Below, one piece after another: positions 23,201 through 35,262 of a stretch of DNA of 64,000 nucleotides. Where the stretch lies: positions 90,485 through 154,484 of the forward strand of contig SZWC01002444.1 in assembly GCA_023375785.1 (NCBI GenBank). Reading direction: 5' to 3'. The position numbers and the translations under genes were made by a program. Position 1 is the stretch's first letter; every line of letters begins with the position of its first letter. The stretch comes from Penium margaritaceum. Its lineage: Eukaryota; Streptophyta; Zygnematophyceae; Desmidiales; Peniaceae. A model generated the notes under the pieces. That model searched no databases and was not told the DNA's origin. It saw only the letters and a list, made by a program, of their open reading frames with translations.

Positions 23201-26200
23201 TTGGTCATAGTCAGTGACATATGCATCCTTTGGTTGGTCAATGTGCACGCTAGCCACACCGTGCAACTACTTGTTGAAGGTCTTTGTACTAGCTAGTTCA
23301 TAACTAGTGTTCCCAATCCGTTGTTTTCCCCTCTGACCATTTGTAACGCGTGTTATGAGTTTTCAACGTTGACCACACACTGTGAAATTCTTTTGGTCAT
23401 GGTTAGTGGCATATGACTACTTTGGTTTGTCACTGTACATGGTTGCCACGCCATGTCACTACGTATTGAACGACTTTGTGCTTTCTAATTGATAGCTAGT
23501 GTCCCCAAACCATTGTTACCCCCTCTGACTATCTGTGACTCTGGTTGTGAGATGTCAATGTTGACCACATGAAGTGGAATTCTTTGGTCATGGTCGGTGA
23601 CATATGCCTACTTTGGTTCGTCATTGTACATGGTAGCCACACCGTGCCACTACTTATTGAAGGTCCTTGTGCTTGCTAGTTGATACCTGGTGTTCCCAAA
23701 CCATCGTTTCCCCCTCTGACCATTTGTGACTCGCATTATGAGTTGTCAACGTTGACCAGACACTGCGGATTTCTTTGGTCAAAGGCAGTACATATGCCTA
23801 CTTTGGTCTGTCATTGTTCATGATAGCCACACCGTGCTACTACTCATTGAAGGTCGTTGTACTTGCTAGTTGAAAACTAATATTTCGAGACCATTGTTCC
23901 CCCCTCTAACCATTTGTGACTCGTGTTATGGGTTGTGAATGTTAACCACCCATATTGAAATTCTTTGGTCATTCTCAGTGACATATGCCTAGTTTGGTTG
24001 TTCGGTGTGCATAGTAGCCACACCGTGCCACTACGTATTGAAGTTCTTTGTCCTTTCTAGTCGATACATAGGGTTCCCAAACCATTGTCTCTCCCTCTGA
24101 CCATTTGTGACTCGTGTTATGAGTTGTCAATGTTGACCACACATAGTGGACTTCTTTGGTTATAGTCAGTGACGTGTGCATCCTTTGGTTGGTCACTGTG
24201 CACGCTAGCCATACCGTGCCACTACTTGTTGAAGGTCTTTGTACTTGCTAGTTGATAACTAGTGTTCCCAACGCATTGTTTTCCCCTTTGACCATTTGTG
24301 ACTCGTGTTATTAGTTTTCAACGTTGACCACACACTGTGAAATTCTTTTGGTCATGGTTAGTGGCATATATCTACTTTGGTTTGTCACTGTACATGTTTG
24401 CCACGCCGTGTCACTACGTATTAAAGGTCTTTGTGCTTTCTAGTTGATAGCTAGTGTTCCCAAACCATTGTTACCCCCTCTGACTATCTGTGACTCTTGT
24501 TGTGAGTTGTGAACGTTGACCACATGAAGTGGAATTTTTTGGTCATGGTCAGTGACATTTGCATACTTTGGTTGGTCACTGTGCATGGTAGCCACACTGT
24601 GCCACTGCATATTGAAGTTCTTTGTACTTGCTAGTTGATAACTAGTATTCACAAACCATTGCTTCCCCCTCTGACCATTTGTGACTCGTATTATGAGTTG
24701 TCAAAGTTGATCACACATAGTGACATTCTTTGGTCATGGTCGGTAACATATGCCAACTTTGGTTGGTCATTGTACATGGTAGCCACACCGTGCCACTACT
24801 TATTGAAGGTCCTTGTGCTTGCTAGTTGATAACTGGTGTTCCCAAACCATCGTTTCCCCCTCTGACCATTTGTGACTCGCATTATGAGTTGTCAACGGTG
24901 ACCACACACAGCGGATTTCTTTGGTCAAAGGAAGTACATATGCCTACTTTGGTCGGTCATTGTGCATGGTAGCCACACCGTGCTACTACTTATTGAAGGT
25001 CGTTGTACTTGCAAGTTGAAAACTAATATTTTGAGACCATTGTTTCGCCCTCTGACCATTTGTGACTCATGTTATGGGTTGTGAACGTTGACCACCCATA
25101 TTGAAATTCTTTGGTCATGGTCAGTGACATATGCCTAGTTTGGTTCTTCGGTGTGCATAGTAGCCACACCATGCCACTACTTATTGAAGTCCTTTGTCCT
25201 TTCTAGTCGATACATAGGGTTCCCAAACCATTGTCTCTCCCTCTGACCATTTGTGAGCCGTGTTATGAGTTGTCAATTTTGACCACACATAGTGGACTTC
25301 TTTGGTCATAGTCAGTGACGTATGCATCCTTTGGTTGGTCACTGTGCACGCTAGCCACACCGTGCCACTACTTGTTGAAGGTCTTTATACTTGCTAGTTG
25401 ATAACTAGTTTTCCCGACCCATTGTTTTCCCCTCTGACCATTTGTGACTCGTGTTATGAGTTTTCAACGTTGACCACACACTGTGAAATTCTTTTGGTCA
25501 TGGTTAGTGGGCATATGACTACCTTGGTTTGTCACTGTACATGGTTTCCACGCTGTGTCACTACGTATTGAAGGTCTTTGTGCTTTCTAGTTGATAGCTA
25601 GTGTTCCCAAAACATTGTTACCCCCTCTGACTATCTGTGAGTCTTGTTGTGAGTTGTCAACGTTGACCACATGAAGTGGAATTCTTTGGTCATGGTCAGT
25701 GACATATGCATATTTTGGTTGGTCACTGTGCATGGTAGCCACACTATGCCACTACATATCGAAGGTCTTTGTACTTGCTAGTCGATAACTAGTACTTACA
25801 AACCATTGGTTCCCCCTCTGACCATTTGTGACTCGAGTTATGAGTTGTCAAAGTTGACCACACAGTGACATTCTTTGGTCATGGTCAGTGACATATGCCT
25901 ACTTTGGTTGGTCATTGTACATGGTAGCCACACCGTGCCACTACTTATTGAAGGTCCTTGTGCTTGCTAGTTGACACCTGGTGTTCCCAAACCATCGTTT
26001 CTCCCTCTGACCATTTGTGACTCGTATTATGTGTTGTCAACGTTGACCGCACATAGCGGATTTCTTTGGTCAAAGGCAGTACATATGCCTACTTTGGTCG
26101 GTCATTTTGCATGGTAGCCACACTGTGCTACTACTTATTGAAGGTCGTTGTACTTGCTAGTTGACATCTAATATTCCGAAACCATTGTTTCCCCCTCTAA

Positions 26201-26532
26201 CCATTTGTGACTCATGTTATGGGTTGTGAACGTTGACCACCCATATTGAAATTCTTTGGTCATGGTCAGTGACATATGCCTAGTTTGGTTGTTCGGTGTG
26301 CATAGTAGCCACACCGTGCCACTACTTATTGAAGGTCGTTGTACTTGCTAGTTGACATCTAATATTCCGAAACCATTGTTTCCCCCTCTAACCATTTGTG
26401 ACTCATGTTATGGGTTGTGAACGTTGACCACCCATATTGAAATTCTTTGGTCATGGTCAGTGACATATGCCTAGTTTGGTTGTTCGGTGTGCATAGTAGC
26501 CACACCGTGCCACTACTTATTGAAGTTCTTTG
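14206..26532 (+). repeat. HOR satellite, block 2
   Basis: Continues the B monomer broken by element 1. A monomers start at 15099, 16427, 17573, 18719, 19859, 21005, 22151, 23297, 24252 and 25398. From 16427 to 23297 six consecutive units measure 1146, 1146, 1140, 1146, 1146 and 1146 bp. The 15099-16427 interval contains a collapsed gap at 16178 with an identical stretch of about 125 bp on both sides. The 23297-24252 interval is a 5-mer with a B/C hybrid. At the right end one E monomer is tandemly duplicated (E starts at 26160 and 26350). The block stops just before an F monomer, where element 2 inserted. Confidence 0.97.
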
Positions 26533-27129
26533 TGTCAGAAATTGGCATCGAAGAAACTCACCCTGGACACCCAGCCAGGAGGACAAGTCACTCTCAATAT
26601 AAGGTTCAGGTTCAAGGCGGAACCACCTCGGCTACCAACGTTCCACTTGCAGGACCGTTGAACCGACACAGCCGAGTTATCCCCTAATAAAGTGACACCT
26701 GTCACACCACGTCCAGCTAGCGGAAAGAAGCCGTTGCTGTGCTCCTCTATCCTGTTCTGTCTTTTTGTACCGAGGATGTGCATTCCCTCGAATCAACCAA
26801 AAAAGTTCTACACATCTTGTTCCCTTTTGGTTCTGCGGCTTCACCGCCGTGTTCTTGCTCTGCTCGCCTCTCGCATCCCCTCGCTTCGTCCACCATTCCC
26901 AGCTCTCCCTTTGCTTCGTCACGCCTGACCGTTCGCTCACTCCCGACGCATCTCTCGCTTCACTCTCCTGTTCTCTCACTGTCCTCCGTCGACCTCGGAG
27001 CTCCAGTGGTTTACCTCTCTTGAGGCCCCGCCTCTCTGGTTCCGTCAGCTTGCTAACTCTCTCCTGCATGCCTCAGTGCTTCTGCTTGCTTCTGCTCCTA
27101 CCATCCTCGCTCATTGCATTCTTCTGACA
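26533..27129 (+). repeat. 5' LTR of element 2
   Basis: 597 bp, TG...CA ends. It contains AATAAA at about 26685, the dyad AGTGACACCTGTCAC at 26691-26705, and a pyrimidine-rich second half. It aligns with 29537-30159. Confidence 0.95.
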
Positions 27130-27141
27130 TGGTATCAGAGC
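27130..27141 (+). other. Primer-binding site of element 2 (initiator tRNA-Met)
   Basis: TGGTATCAGAGC starts directly after the LTR's final CA. It is the exact complement of the 3' end of plant initiator tRNA-Met. Confidence 0.95.
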
Positions 27142-27629
27142 ATCAGGCAACATCCCTTGGTGCCCGGTGACCGAGTCATTGCTCTGCCGCCACTAGTGCT
27201 TCCCTTCTCGGACCTGCACTCCTCCGCCGCTGTCTCCGCCACTTCGTGCCTCTCCTCTTTGTCAGCAGCTGACATCAACAGCACCGCTTGAAGTGCCCCT
27301 CACACCGAAAGAAACGTCTCGTCATCTTGAGAAGGCCCTGCGCCCATTCCGCGCCCGCGGTCAACACTTGGTGACGCGTCGCTCACAACAGCCGCAAGCA
27401 GCTCTCGAGTCGCCACCTGCTATCAACTTCCTGGAAGCTTCCTGCTATTCGCCGTCTGCCGCCCCTCATCTCCGCAATCTCGCAAGTACCTCTGTCCTTC
27501 TCCTCTCCCCTCATCAGCCTCATCCGCTCCATCTGCCCAATTGGCATCAGCCTCCTTGCATCCGTTGTGCCGCACCGCATCCTTGCATTGCCTTCTCGCA
27601 TTGTCAGCAGCAGCAACGCAACCCCGCCG

Positions 27630-27846
27630 CCAGGATATCGGACACCGCCAGTCTTCCTGCTCTCATTGCGAGCCAACTGGGGAACAATCCGTCACTCTAC
27701 TGATATCAGCGGACCAGTGTCTCTGCTCGCCGTATGACTTCCTCTGCTGCAACCGACTTCCTCTTGCTGCCAGGATATCGGACACTACCAGTCTTCCTGC
27801 CCGTCGGTCTCGGGTCAACTGGGGAACAAGCCATCACTCTCCTGAA
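27630..27846 (+). repeat. Repeat pair in element 2 interior
   Basis: Two copies begin CAGGATATCGGACA and end AACTGGGGAACAA plus a GTCACTCT-like tail, about 141 bp apart. It is the same pair as at 12870-13090 in element 1, in opposite orientation. Confidence 0.85.
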
Positions 27847-28089
27847 AGTAGAGCACTTGGTTGCGCGAAGCCTCCTTCCTTGCCATCCTCTGCTCCCCGC
27901 AACCTCCATCTTCCACCTCCGCCGCATTGTCAGCAACCTTTCTCTTGCCCATCCGCATCTTCCTCTGCCGCCCTCAGTCTTCCTCCTTCTCTCCGCTCCA
28001 GCCTCCTTCCTCCACGTAACTTCGTCTGCCTTCCTCGAGCCGTCCTCTGGCATCAGCATCGTTCGCGCCGCCTTATCATCAGCCTTTTT

Positions 28090-28780
28090 CAACAACGCAC
28101 GTGGTTCTGCCCCTGCGCCCACTCATTCCACAGCCGCCATCATCGCTCCCTCCTCATCGTCCTCCTGCTCGGCACAAGGATCCGCTGGTCGCATCGCCCG
28201 TTCCGCGCAACCTGCGCCCACGCCGAAACCTTCCGCAGCGCACGTGGTTTTGCCCTTGTGCCCACTCCTATATCAGCCATCTCCGCCTCCTCCTCATCCA
28301 GCAGCATTTGTGGCTGGCACAAGGACCTGCACGAGCTAGCTACCCGCTTCGCAGCAGCCTGCACCCAGGCCTATAGCAGATTTCTCGCGGCGCGTCGGCC
28401 CCTGCCTTCCCCTTGCCGCACTCTACTCCTCTACTCAGCAGCGCACGAGGTTTCACCCCTGCGCCCACTCTTCAACTCCACATTTCTCCGCAGTCATCGT
28501 TCTCTCATCATCTGCTCGGCACACGGATCCGCCCGGTCGCATCGCCCATTTCGCGACGACCTGCGCCTACGCCGAAACTTCCTGCAGCGCACGTGGTTCC
28601 GCCCCTGCGTCCACTCCGTTGTACCAGCATTCCTCAACCATCATCCACCTTCATCCATTGCTTGGCACAAAGATCTGTTGCGTCGCATCGCTCGCCCTGT
28701 GACAACCTGCGCCCACGCCAAATCTTTCTGCCCCACAAGTGGCTCTGTCCCTGCGCCTACTTCGCCGTCCTAGCCTTCGT
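28090..28780 (+). repeat. Internal minisatellite of about 140 bp in element 2
   Basis: Five degenerate copies of a landmark GCGCACGTGGTTNNGCCCCTGCGCCCACTC-like stretch lie near 28095, 28237, 28440, 28578 and 28733. Spacings are about 142, 203, 138 and 155 bp. Between them lie GGCACAAGGATCCG and GCCCACGCCGAAAC motifs. The 410-codon open frame across this region (27541-28773) is rich in Ser, Pro, Arg and Ala and is a by-product of the repeats; I do not call it a gene. Confidence 0.8.
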
Positions 28781-28919
28781 TCGCCGTTATCTGCTGTCCT
28801 CGCTTTCTCAGCACAAAAGATCCACTCGGTCGCAGCAGCTACAACCGACGTCCAAGAACCTACACCTACACCAAACGTGTACATGGAGACAACCCGTCTC
28901 TGCCGCATCAATCAAGCTC

Positions 28920-29475
28920 ACATGGCAGGTCGGCGATCAATCTCTTGGTGGGAGCAACGTCAAATCTCTCCCGAAACCTTCGCCATTGCCAGGCGCATTC
29001 CGATCCTTCATTTCAACTCTATCGGAATCCAAAACTATAACACCTGGCATTCCACTCTAAGTAGGTCTGCAAATGAGGAGATCCGCAACATCAACCTCTG
29101 GACCATCTTTTCTCAACACAGAGGTTACTTCCGCTCTGACCGCTACAATTTCAACAACAATCAGGAAGTCACCCGATACAAGCATGACTACTTCTATGCA
29201 GAGTATCAGGCACTTCTTCTCCTCTAGCTCACAACAGAGGAGCCCTTCCGATCCTCTCTCAGACACTATGATGTTCGAGTGTCTGACATCTATGACTTGG
29301 TCCTGGAACTGAGAGAAGTCAGTACAACAAGAGGAGTGCCTTGGTGGCTCAACCGCCCACAGCGTGTCAGGGTCCGGGATCTTCTGGTACCACTACGGAT
29401 TCCCCATCCTGAGTACCTTACCAGTCCTCCTTCCCTACCATCCGTGGCCACACCTTCAATAGAAGAGGACTAGAA
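28920..29475 (+). pseudogene. Gag-like region of element 2
   Basis: Counterpart of the element 1 domain. It shows RIPILHF, GIQNYNTW, INLWTIFSQHRGYF, DYFYAEYQALLLL and LTTEEPF in the same order. It then has a tail, lacking a clear element 1 match, with WWLNRPQRVRVRDLLVPLR and an acidic end just before the purine tract. It is probably a reduced gag. No zinc knuckle, protease or polymerase motif is present. Roughly one break is visible in this stretch. Confidence 0.55.
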
Positions 29476-29524
29476 GACTCTTGGATCCTCTTGACTGACC
29501 AACTGCCTGAGTATCGCGTGTGAG

Positions 29525-29536
29525 TTTCAAGGGGGG
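29525..29536 (+). other. Polypurine tract of element 2
   Basis: TTTCAAGGGGGG immediately precedes the 3' LTR, the expected plus-strand priming site. Confidence 0.9.
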
Positions 29537-30159
29537 TGTCAGAAATTGGCATCAAAGAAACTCACCCTGGACACTCAGCCAGGGGGACAAGTCACTCTCA
29601 ATAAAAGGTTCAGGTTCAAGGCCGAACCACCTCGACTACCAACGTTCCACTTCGAGGACCGTTGAACCGAGACAGCCGAATTATCCCCTAATAAAGTGAC
29701 ACCTGTCACACCGCATCCGGCTAGCGGAAAGAAGCCGTAGCTCTGCTCCTCTGTCCTGTTCTGTCTTTTTATACCGAGGATGTGCATTCCCTTGAATCAA
29801 CCAGAGCAGTTCTGCACATCCTGTTCCCTTTTGGTTCCGCGGCTTCGCCGCCGTGTTCTTGCTCTGCTCACCTCTCGCATCCCCTCGCTTCGTCCACCAT
29901 TCCCAGCTCTCCCTTCGATTTGTCACGCCTGACCTTTCGCTCACTCCCGACGCATCTCTCGCTTCACTCTCTTGTTCTCTCACTGCCCTCCGTCGACCTC
30001 GGAGCTCCAGTGGTTTGCCTCTCTTGAGGCCCTCCGACTAACTCCTTGGGATCATGCTCGCCTCTCCGGTTCCGTCAGCTTGCTAACTCTCTCCTGCATG
30101 CCTCAGTGCTTCTGCTCGCTTCTGCTCCTACCATCCTCGCTCATTGCATTCTTCTGACA
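29537..30159 (+). repeat. 3' LTR of element 2
   Basis: 623 bp; 25 bp longer than the 5' LTR, in its second half near 30030-30060. It carries the dyad AGTGACACCTGTCAC at 29695-29709 and TTTTTATACCGAGG near 29766. Confidence 0.95.
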
Positions 30160-33100
30160 CTTTGTCCTTTCTAGTCGATACATAGGGTTCCCAAACCATT
30201 GTCTCTCCCTCTGACCATTTGTGACTCGTGTTATGAGTTGTCAATGTTGACCACACATAGTGGACTTCTTTGGTCATATTCAGTGACGTATGCATCCGTT
30301 GATTGGTCACTGTGCATGCTAGCCACACCGTGCCACTACTTGTTGAAGGTCTTTGTACGTGCTAGTTGATAACTAGTGTTCCCAACGCATTGTTTCCCCC
30401 TCTGACCATTTGTGACTCGTGTTATGAGTTTTCAACGTTGACCACAGACTGTGAAATTCTTTTCGTCATGGTTAGTGGTATATGCCTACTTTGGTTTGTC
30501 ACTGTACATGGTTGTCACGCCGTGTCACTACGTATTGAAGGTCTTTGTGCTTTCTAGTTGATAGCTAGTGTTCCCAAACCATTGTTACCCCCTCTGACTA
30601 TCTGTGACTCTTGTTGTGAGTTGTCAACGTTGACCACATGAAGTGGAATTCTTTGGTCCTGGTCAGTGACATATGCATACTTTGATTGGTCACTGTGCAT
30701 GATAGCCATACTGTGCCACTACGTATTGAAGGTCTTTGTGCTTTCTAGTTGATAGCTAGTGTTCCCAAACCATTGTTACCCCCTCTGACTATCTGTGACT
30801 CTTGTTGTGAGTTGTCAACGTTGACCACATGAAGTGGAATTCTTTGGTCCTGGTCAGTGACATATGCATACTTTGATTGGTCACTGTGCATGATAGCCAT
30901 ACTGTGCCACTACGTATTGAAGGTCTTTGTACTTGCTATTTGATAAGTAGTATTCAAAAACCATTGTTTCCCCCTCTGACCATTTGGGACTCGTGTTATG
31001 AGTTGTCAAAGGTGACCACACATAGTGACATTCTTAGGTCATGGTCAGTGACATATGCCTACTTTGATTGGTCATTGTACATGGTAGCCATAACGTGCCA
31101 CTACTTATTGAAGGTCCTTGTGCTTGCTAGTTGATACCTGGTGTTCCCAAATCATCGTTTTCCCCTCTGACCATTTTTGACTCGTATTATGAGTTAACGT
31201 TGACCACACACAGCGGATTTCTTTGGTCAAAGGCAGTACATATGCCTACTTTGGCCGGTCATTGTGCATGGTAGCCACACCGTGGTACTACTTATTGAAG
31301 GTCGTTGTACTTGCTAGTTGAAAACTAATATTCCGAAACCATTGTTTCCCCCTCTGACCATATTTGACTCGTGTTATGGGTTGTGAACGGTGACCACCCA
31401 TATTGAAATTCTTTGGTCATGGTCAGTGAGATATGCCTACTTTGGTTGTTTGGTGTGCATAGTAGCCACACCGTGCCACTACTTATTGAAGTTCTTTGTC
31501 CTTTCTAGTCGATACATAGGGTTCCCAAACCATTGTCTCTCTCCCTCTGACCATTTGTGACTCGTGTTATGAGTTGTCAATGTTGACCACACATAGTGGA
31601 CTTCTTTGGTCATCGTCAGTGACGTATGCATCCTTTGGTTGGTCACTGTGCACGCTAGCCACACCGTGCCACTACTTGTTGAAGGTCTTTGTACTTGCTA
31701 GTTGATAACTAGTGTTCTCAACCCATTATTTCCCCCTCTGATCATTTGTGACTCGTGTTATGAGTTTTCAACGTTGACCACACACTGTAAAATTCTTTTG
31801 GTCATGGTTAGTGGCATATGCCTACTTTGGTTTGTCACTGTACATGGTTGCCACACCGTGTCACTACGAATTGAAGGTCCTTGTGCTTTCTAGTTGATAG
31901 CTAGTGTTCCCAAACCATTGTTACCCCCTCTGACTATCTGTGACTCTTGTTTTTGAGTTGTCAACGTTGACCATATGAAGTGAAATTCTTTGGTCCTGGT
32001 CAGTGACATCTGCACACTTTGGTTGGTCACTGTGCAGTAGCCACACCGTGCTACTACTTATTGAAGGTCGTTGTACTTGCTAGTTGATAACTAATATTCC
32101 GAAACCATTGTTTCACCCTCTGACTATTTGTGACTCGTCTTATGAGTTGTCAAAGTTGACCACACATAGTCACATTCTTTGGTCATGGTCAGTGACATAT
32201 GCCTACTTTGGTTGGTCATTGTACATGGTAGCCACACTGTGCAACTACTTATTGAAAGTCCTTGTGCTTGCTAGTTGATACCTGGTGTTCCCAAACCATC
32301 GTTTCCCCCTCTGACCATTTGTGACTCGCATCATGAGTTATCAACGTTGACCAAATACAACGGATTTATTTGGTCAAAGGCAGTACATATGCCTACTTTG
32401 GCCGGTCATTGAGCATGGTAGCCACACCGTGGTACTACTTATTGAAGGTGACTGTACGTGCTAGTTGAAAACTGATATTCCGAAACCATTGTTTCCCCCT
32501 CTGACCATTTGTGACTCATGTTATGGGTTGTGAATGTTGACCACCCATATTGAAATTCTTTGGTCATGGTCAGTGACATATGCCTAGTTTGGTTGTTCAG
32601 TGTGCATAGTACCCACACCGTGCCACTACTTATTGAAGTTCTTTGTCTTTTCTAGTCGATACATAGGGTTCCCAAGCCAGTGTCTCTCCCTCTGACCATT
32701 TGTGACTCGTGTTATGGGTTGTCAATGTTGACCACACATAGTGGACGTCTTTGGTCATAGTCAGTGACGTATGCATCCTTTGGTTGGTCACTGTGAACGC
32801 TAGCCACACCGTGCCACTACTTGTTGAAGGTCTTTGTACTTTCTAGTTGATAACTAGTGTTCCAAACCCATTGTTTCCTCCTGTGACCATTTGTGACTCG
32901 TGTTATGAGTTTTCAACGTTGACCACACACTGTGAAATTCTTTTGGTCATGGTTAGTGGCATATGCCTACTTTGGTTTGTCACCGTACATGGTTGCCACG
33001 CCGTGTCACTACATATTGAAGGTTGTTGTGCTTTCTTATTGATAGCTAGTGTTCCCAAACGATTGTTACCCGCTCTGACTATCTGTGACTCTTGTTGTGA

Positions 33101-34691
33101 GTTGTCAACGTTGACCACATGAAGTGGAATTCTTTGGTCATGGTCATTGACATATGCATACTTTGGGTGGTCACTGTGCATGGTAGGGACACTGTGCCAC
33201 TACATATTGAAGGTCTATGTACTTGTTAGTCAATAACTAGTATTCACAAACCATTTTTCCCCCTCTGACCATTTGTGACTCGTGTTATGAGTTGTCAAAG
33301 GTGACCACACATAGTGAGATTCTTTGGTCATGGTCAGTGACATATGCCTACTTTGGTTCGTCATTGTACATGGTAGCCACACCGTGCCACTACTTATGGA
33401 AGGTCCTTGTGCTTGCTAGTTGCTACCTGGTGTTCCCAAACCATCGTTTCCCCCTCTGACCATTTGTGACTCGCATTATGATTTGTCAACGTTGACCACA
33501 AACAGCGGATTTCTTTGGTCAAAGGCTGTACATATGCCTACTTTGGCCGGTCATTGTGCATGGTAGCCACACCGTGCTACTACTTATTAAAGGTCCTTGT
33601 ACGTGCTAGTTGAAAGCTCATATTCCAAAATCATTGTTTCCCCCTCTGACCATTTGTGACTCGTGTTATGGGTTGTGAACGTTGACCACCCATATTGAAA
33701 TTCGTTGGTCATGATCAGTGACATATGCCTAGTTTGGTTGTTCGGTGTGCATAGTAGCCACACCGTGCCACTACTTATTCAAGTTCTTTGTCCTTTCTAG
33801 TCGATACATAGGGATCCCAAACCATTGTCTCTCCCTCTCACCATTTGTGACTCGTGTTATGAGTTGTCAATGTTGACCACACATAGTGGACTTCTTTGGT
33901 CATAGTCAGTGACTTATGCATCCTTTGGTTGGTCACTGTGCACGCTAGCCACACCGTGCCACTACTTGTTGAAGGCCTTTGTACTTGCTAGTTGATAACT
34001 AGTGTTCCCAATCCATTGTTTCCCCCTCTGACCATTTGTGACTCGTGTTATGAGATTTCCATGTTGACCACATACTGTGAAATTCTTTTGGTCATAGTTA
34101 GTGGCATATGCCTACTTTGGGTTGTCACTGTAGATGGTTGCCACGCCGTGTCACTACGTATTGAAGGTCTTTGTGCTTTCTAGTTGATAGCTAGTGTTCC
34201 CAAACCATTGTTACCCCCTCTGACTCTCTGTGACTCTTGTTGTGAGTTGTCAATGTTGACCACATGAAGTGAAATTCTTTGGTTATGGTCAGAGACATAT
34301 GCATACTTTGGTTGGTCACTGTGCATGGTAGCCACACTATGCCACTACATATTGAAAGTCTTTGTACTTGCTAGTCAAAAACTAGTATTCACAAACCATC
34401 GTCTCCCCCTCTGACCATTTGTGACTCGTGTTATGAGTTGTCAAAGTTGAATACGCATAGTGACATTCTTTGGTCATGGTCAGTGTCATATGCCTACTTT
34501 GGTTGGTCATTGTACATGGTAGCCACACCGTGCCACTACTTATTTAAGGTCCTTGTACTTCCTAGTTGATACCTGGTGTTCCCAAACCATCGTTTCCTCC
34601 TCTGACCATTTTTTACTCGCATTATGAGTTGTCCACGTTGACCACACACACCGGATTTCTTTGGTCAAAGGCAGTACATATGCCTACTTTG
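30160..34691 (+). repeat. HOR satellite, block 3
   Basis: A monomers start at 30366, 31702, 32847 and 33992. The 30366-31702 unit is a 7-mer because a B monomer is duplicated (copies from 30558 and 30748, both with the rare variants TTTGATTGG and GATAGCCATAC). The next units are 1145 bp each, but the first contains a B/D hybrid followed by an E/C hybrid starting at 32084. The block is cut in a D monomer by the Copia element. Confidence 0.97.
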
Positions 34692-35164
34692 TGTCAACAG
34701 GCCTGAGGCGAATGGACTAGAAAACAGGGCCGACACAATAGCACCTGCCGTCCGCTCCTAGCATTTCAGCTAGGAGAAGATATCACCCTCAGGATCACGG
34801 TTCCACACTGAGCAGTTCCTAGACAATCACTTGCTAGCAACTGTGTCCACTTAACACTTGGTCACTTTCGCGCGAGGTGCTAGTCAAAGACTAACTCCTG
34901 GGGCTTAGACCAACCAGTGTCTTCTTTATACTGTTCCTTAGTTGGACAACTCTGTGAGGAGCATCTAAGGCCAGATTGTGTAATTAGAATGAGGAATGAG
35001 CCTGGTACATATAGTCCTAGGCCTGGCTTCTAAGGTGTGTGGGTAGTGNTCTCGCTTGGACTTGCACCACGAACAAGGTTTGGGGGACTTACTCCAAGGG
35101 AGCAGTGCATGCCCAACCTGTCCGTCAACCCATAGCAGTGGCCATGGGGCATAGAAGAACAACA
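34692..35164 (-). repeat. 3' LTR of the Copia element
   Basis: On the minus strand it begins TGTTGTTCTTCTATGCC and ends CCTGTTGACA. It is about 216 bp shorter than the other LTR because of a collapsed gap (single N). The missing part is where the other LTR holds its tRNA-like module, so whether this copy also has the module cannot be seen. Confidence 0.93.
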
Positions 35165-35176
35165 ATCTCTCCCTTG
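35165..35176 (-). other. Polypurine tract of the Copia element
   Basis: On the minus strand GCAAGGGAGAGAT runs directly into the LTR start TGTTGTTC. Confidence 0.85.
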
Positions 35177-35262
35177 CACCGTAGGCCACCTGATGTGGTA
35201 GTTTTCTTCGGCATGAACCTGTAGCTCTAGGTTGTGTTTGTGCATGTCAGTTTTCTTGGTCT

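Larger units (their letters stand above)
26533..30159 (+). mobile_element. LTR element 2, gag-only, subfamily b
   Basis: A 3627-bp LTR element on the plus strand with LTRs at 26533-27129 (597 bp) and 29537-30159 (623 bp). Flanks are a perfect 5-bp duplication, CTTTG (26528-26532 and 30160-30164), with 8-bp terminal inverted repeats TGTCAGAA/TTCTGACA. The LTRs differ at about 35 positions (about 6%) plus a 25-bp length difference. The initiator-Met primer site follows the 5' LTR and an AAGGGGGG tract precedes the 3' LTR. The interior has the same two minisatellites and gag-like region as element 1 and no pol domains. It is a non-autonomous, broken copy. Confidence 0.95.

Noticed and set aside
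27541-28773. A 410-codon Ser/Pro/Arg-rich open frame in element 2
   Set aside because: It covers the GC-rich internal minisatellites; low complexity, and it does not correspond to an equally placed conserved frame in element 1.
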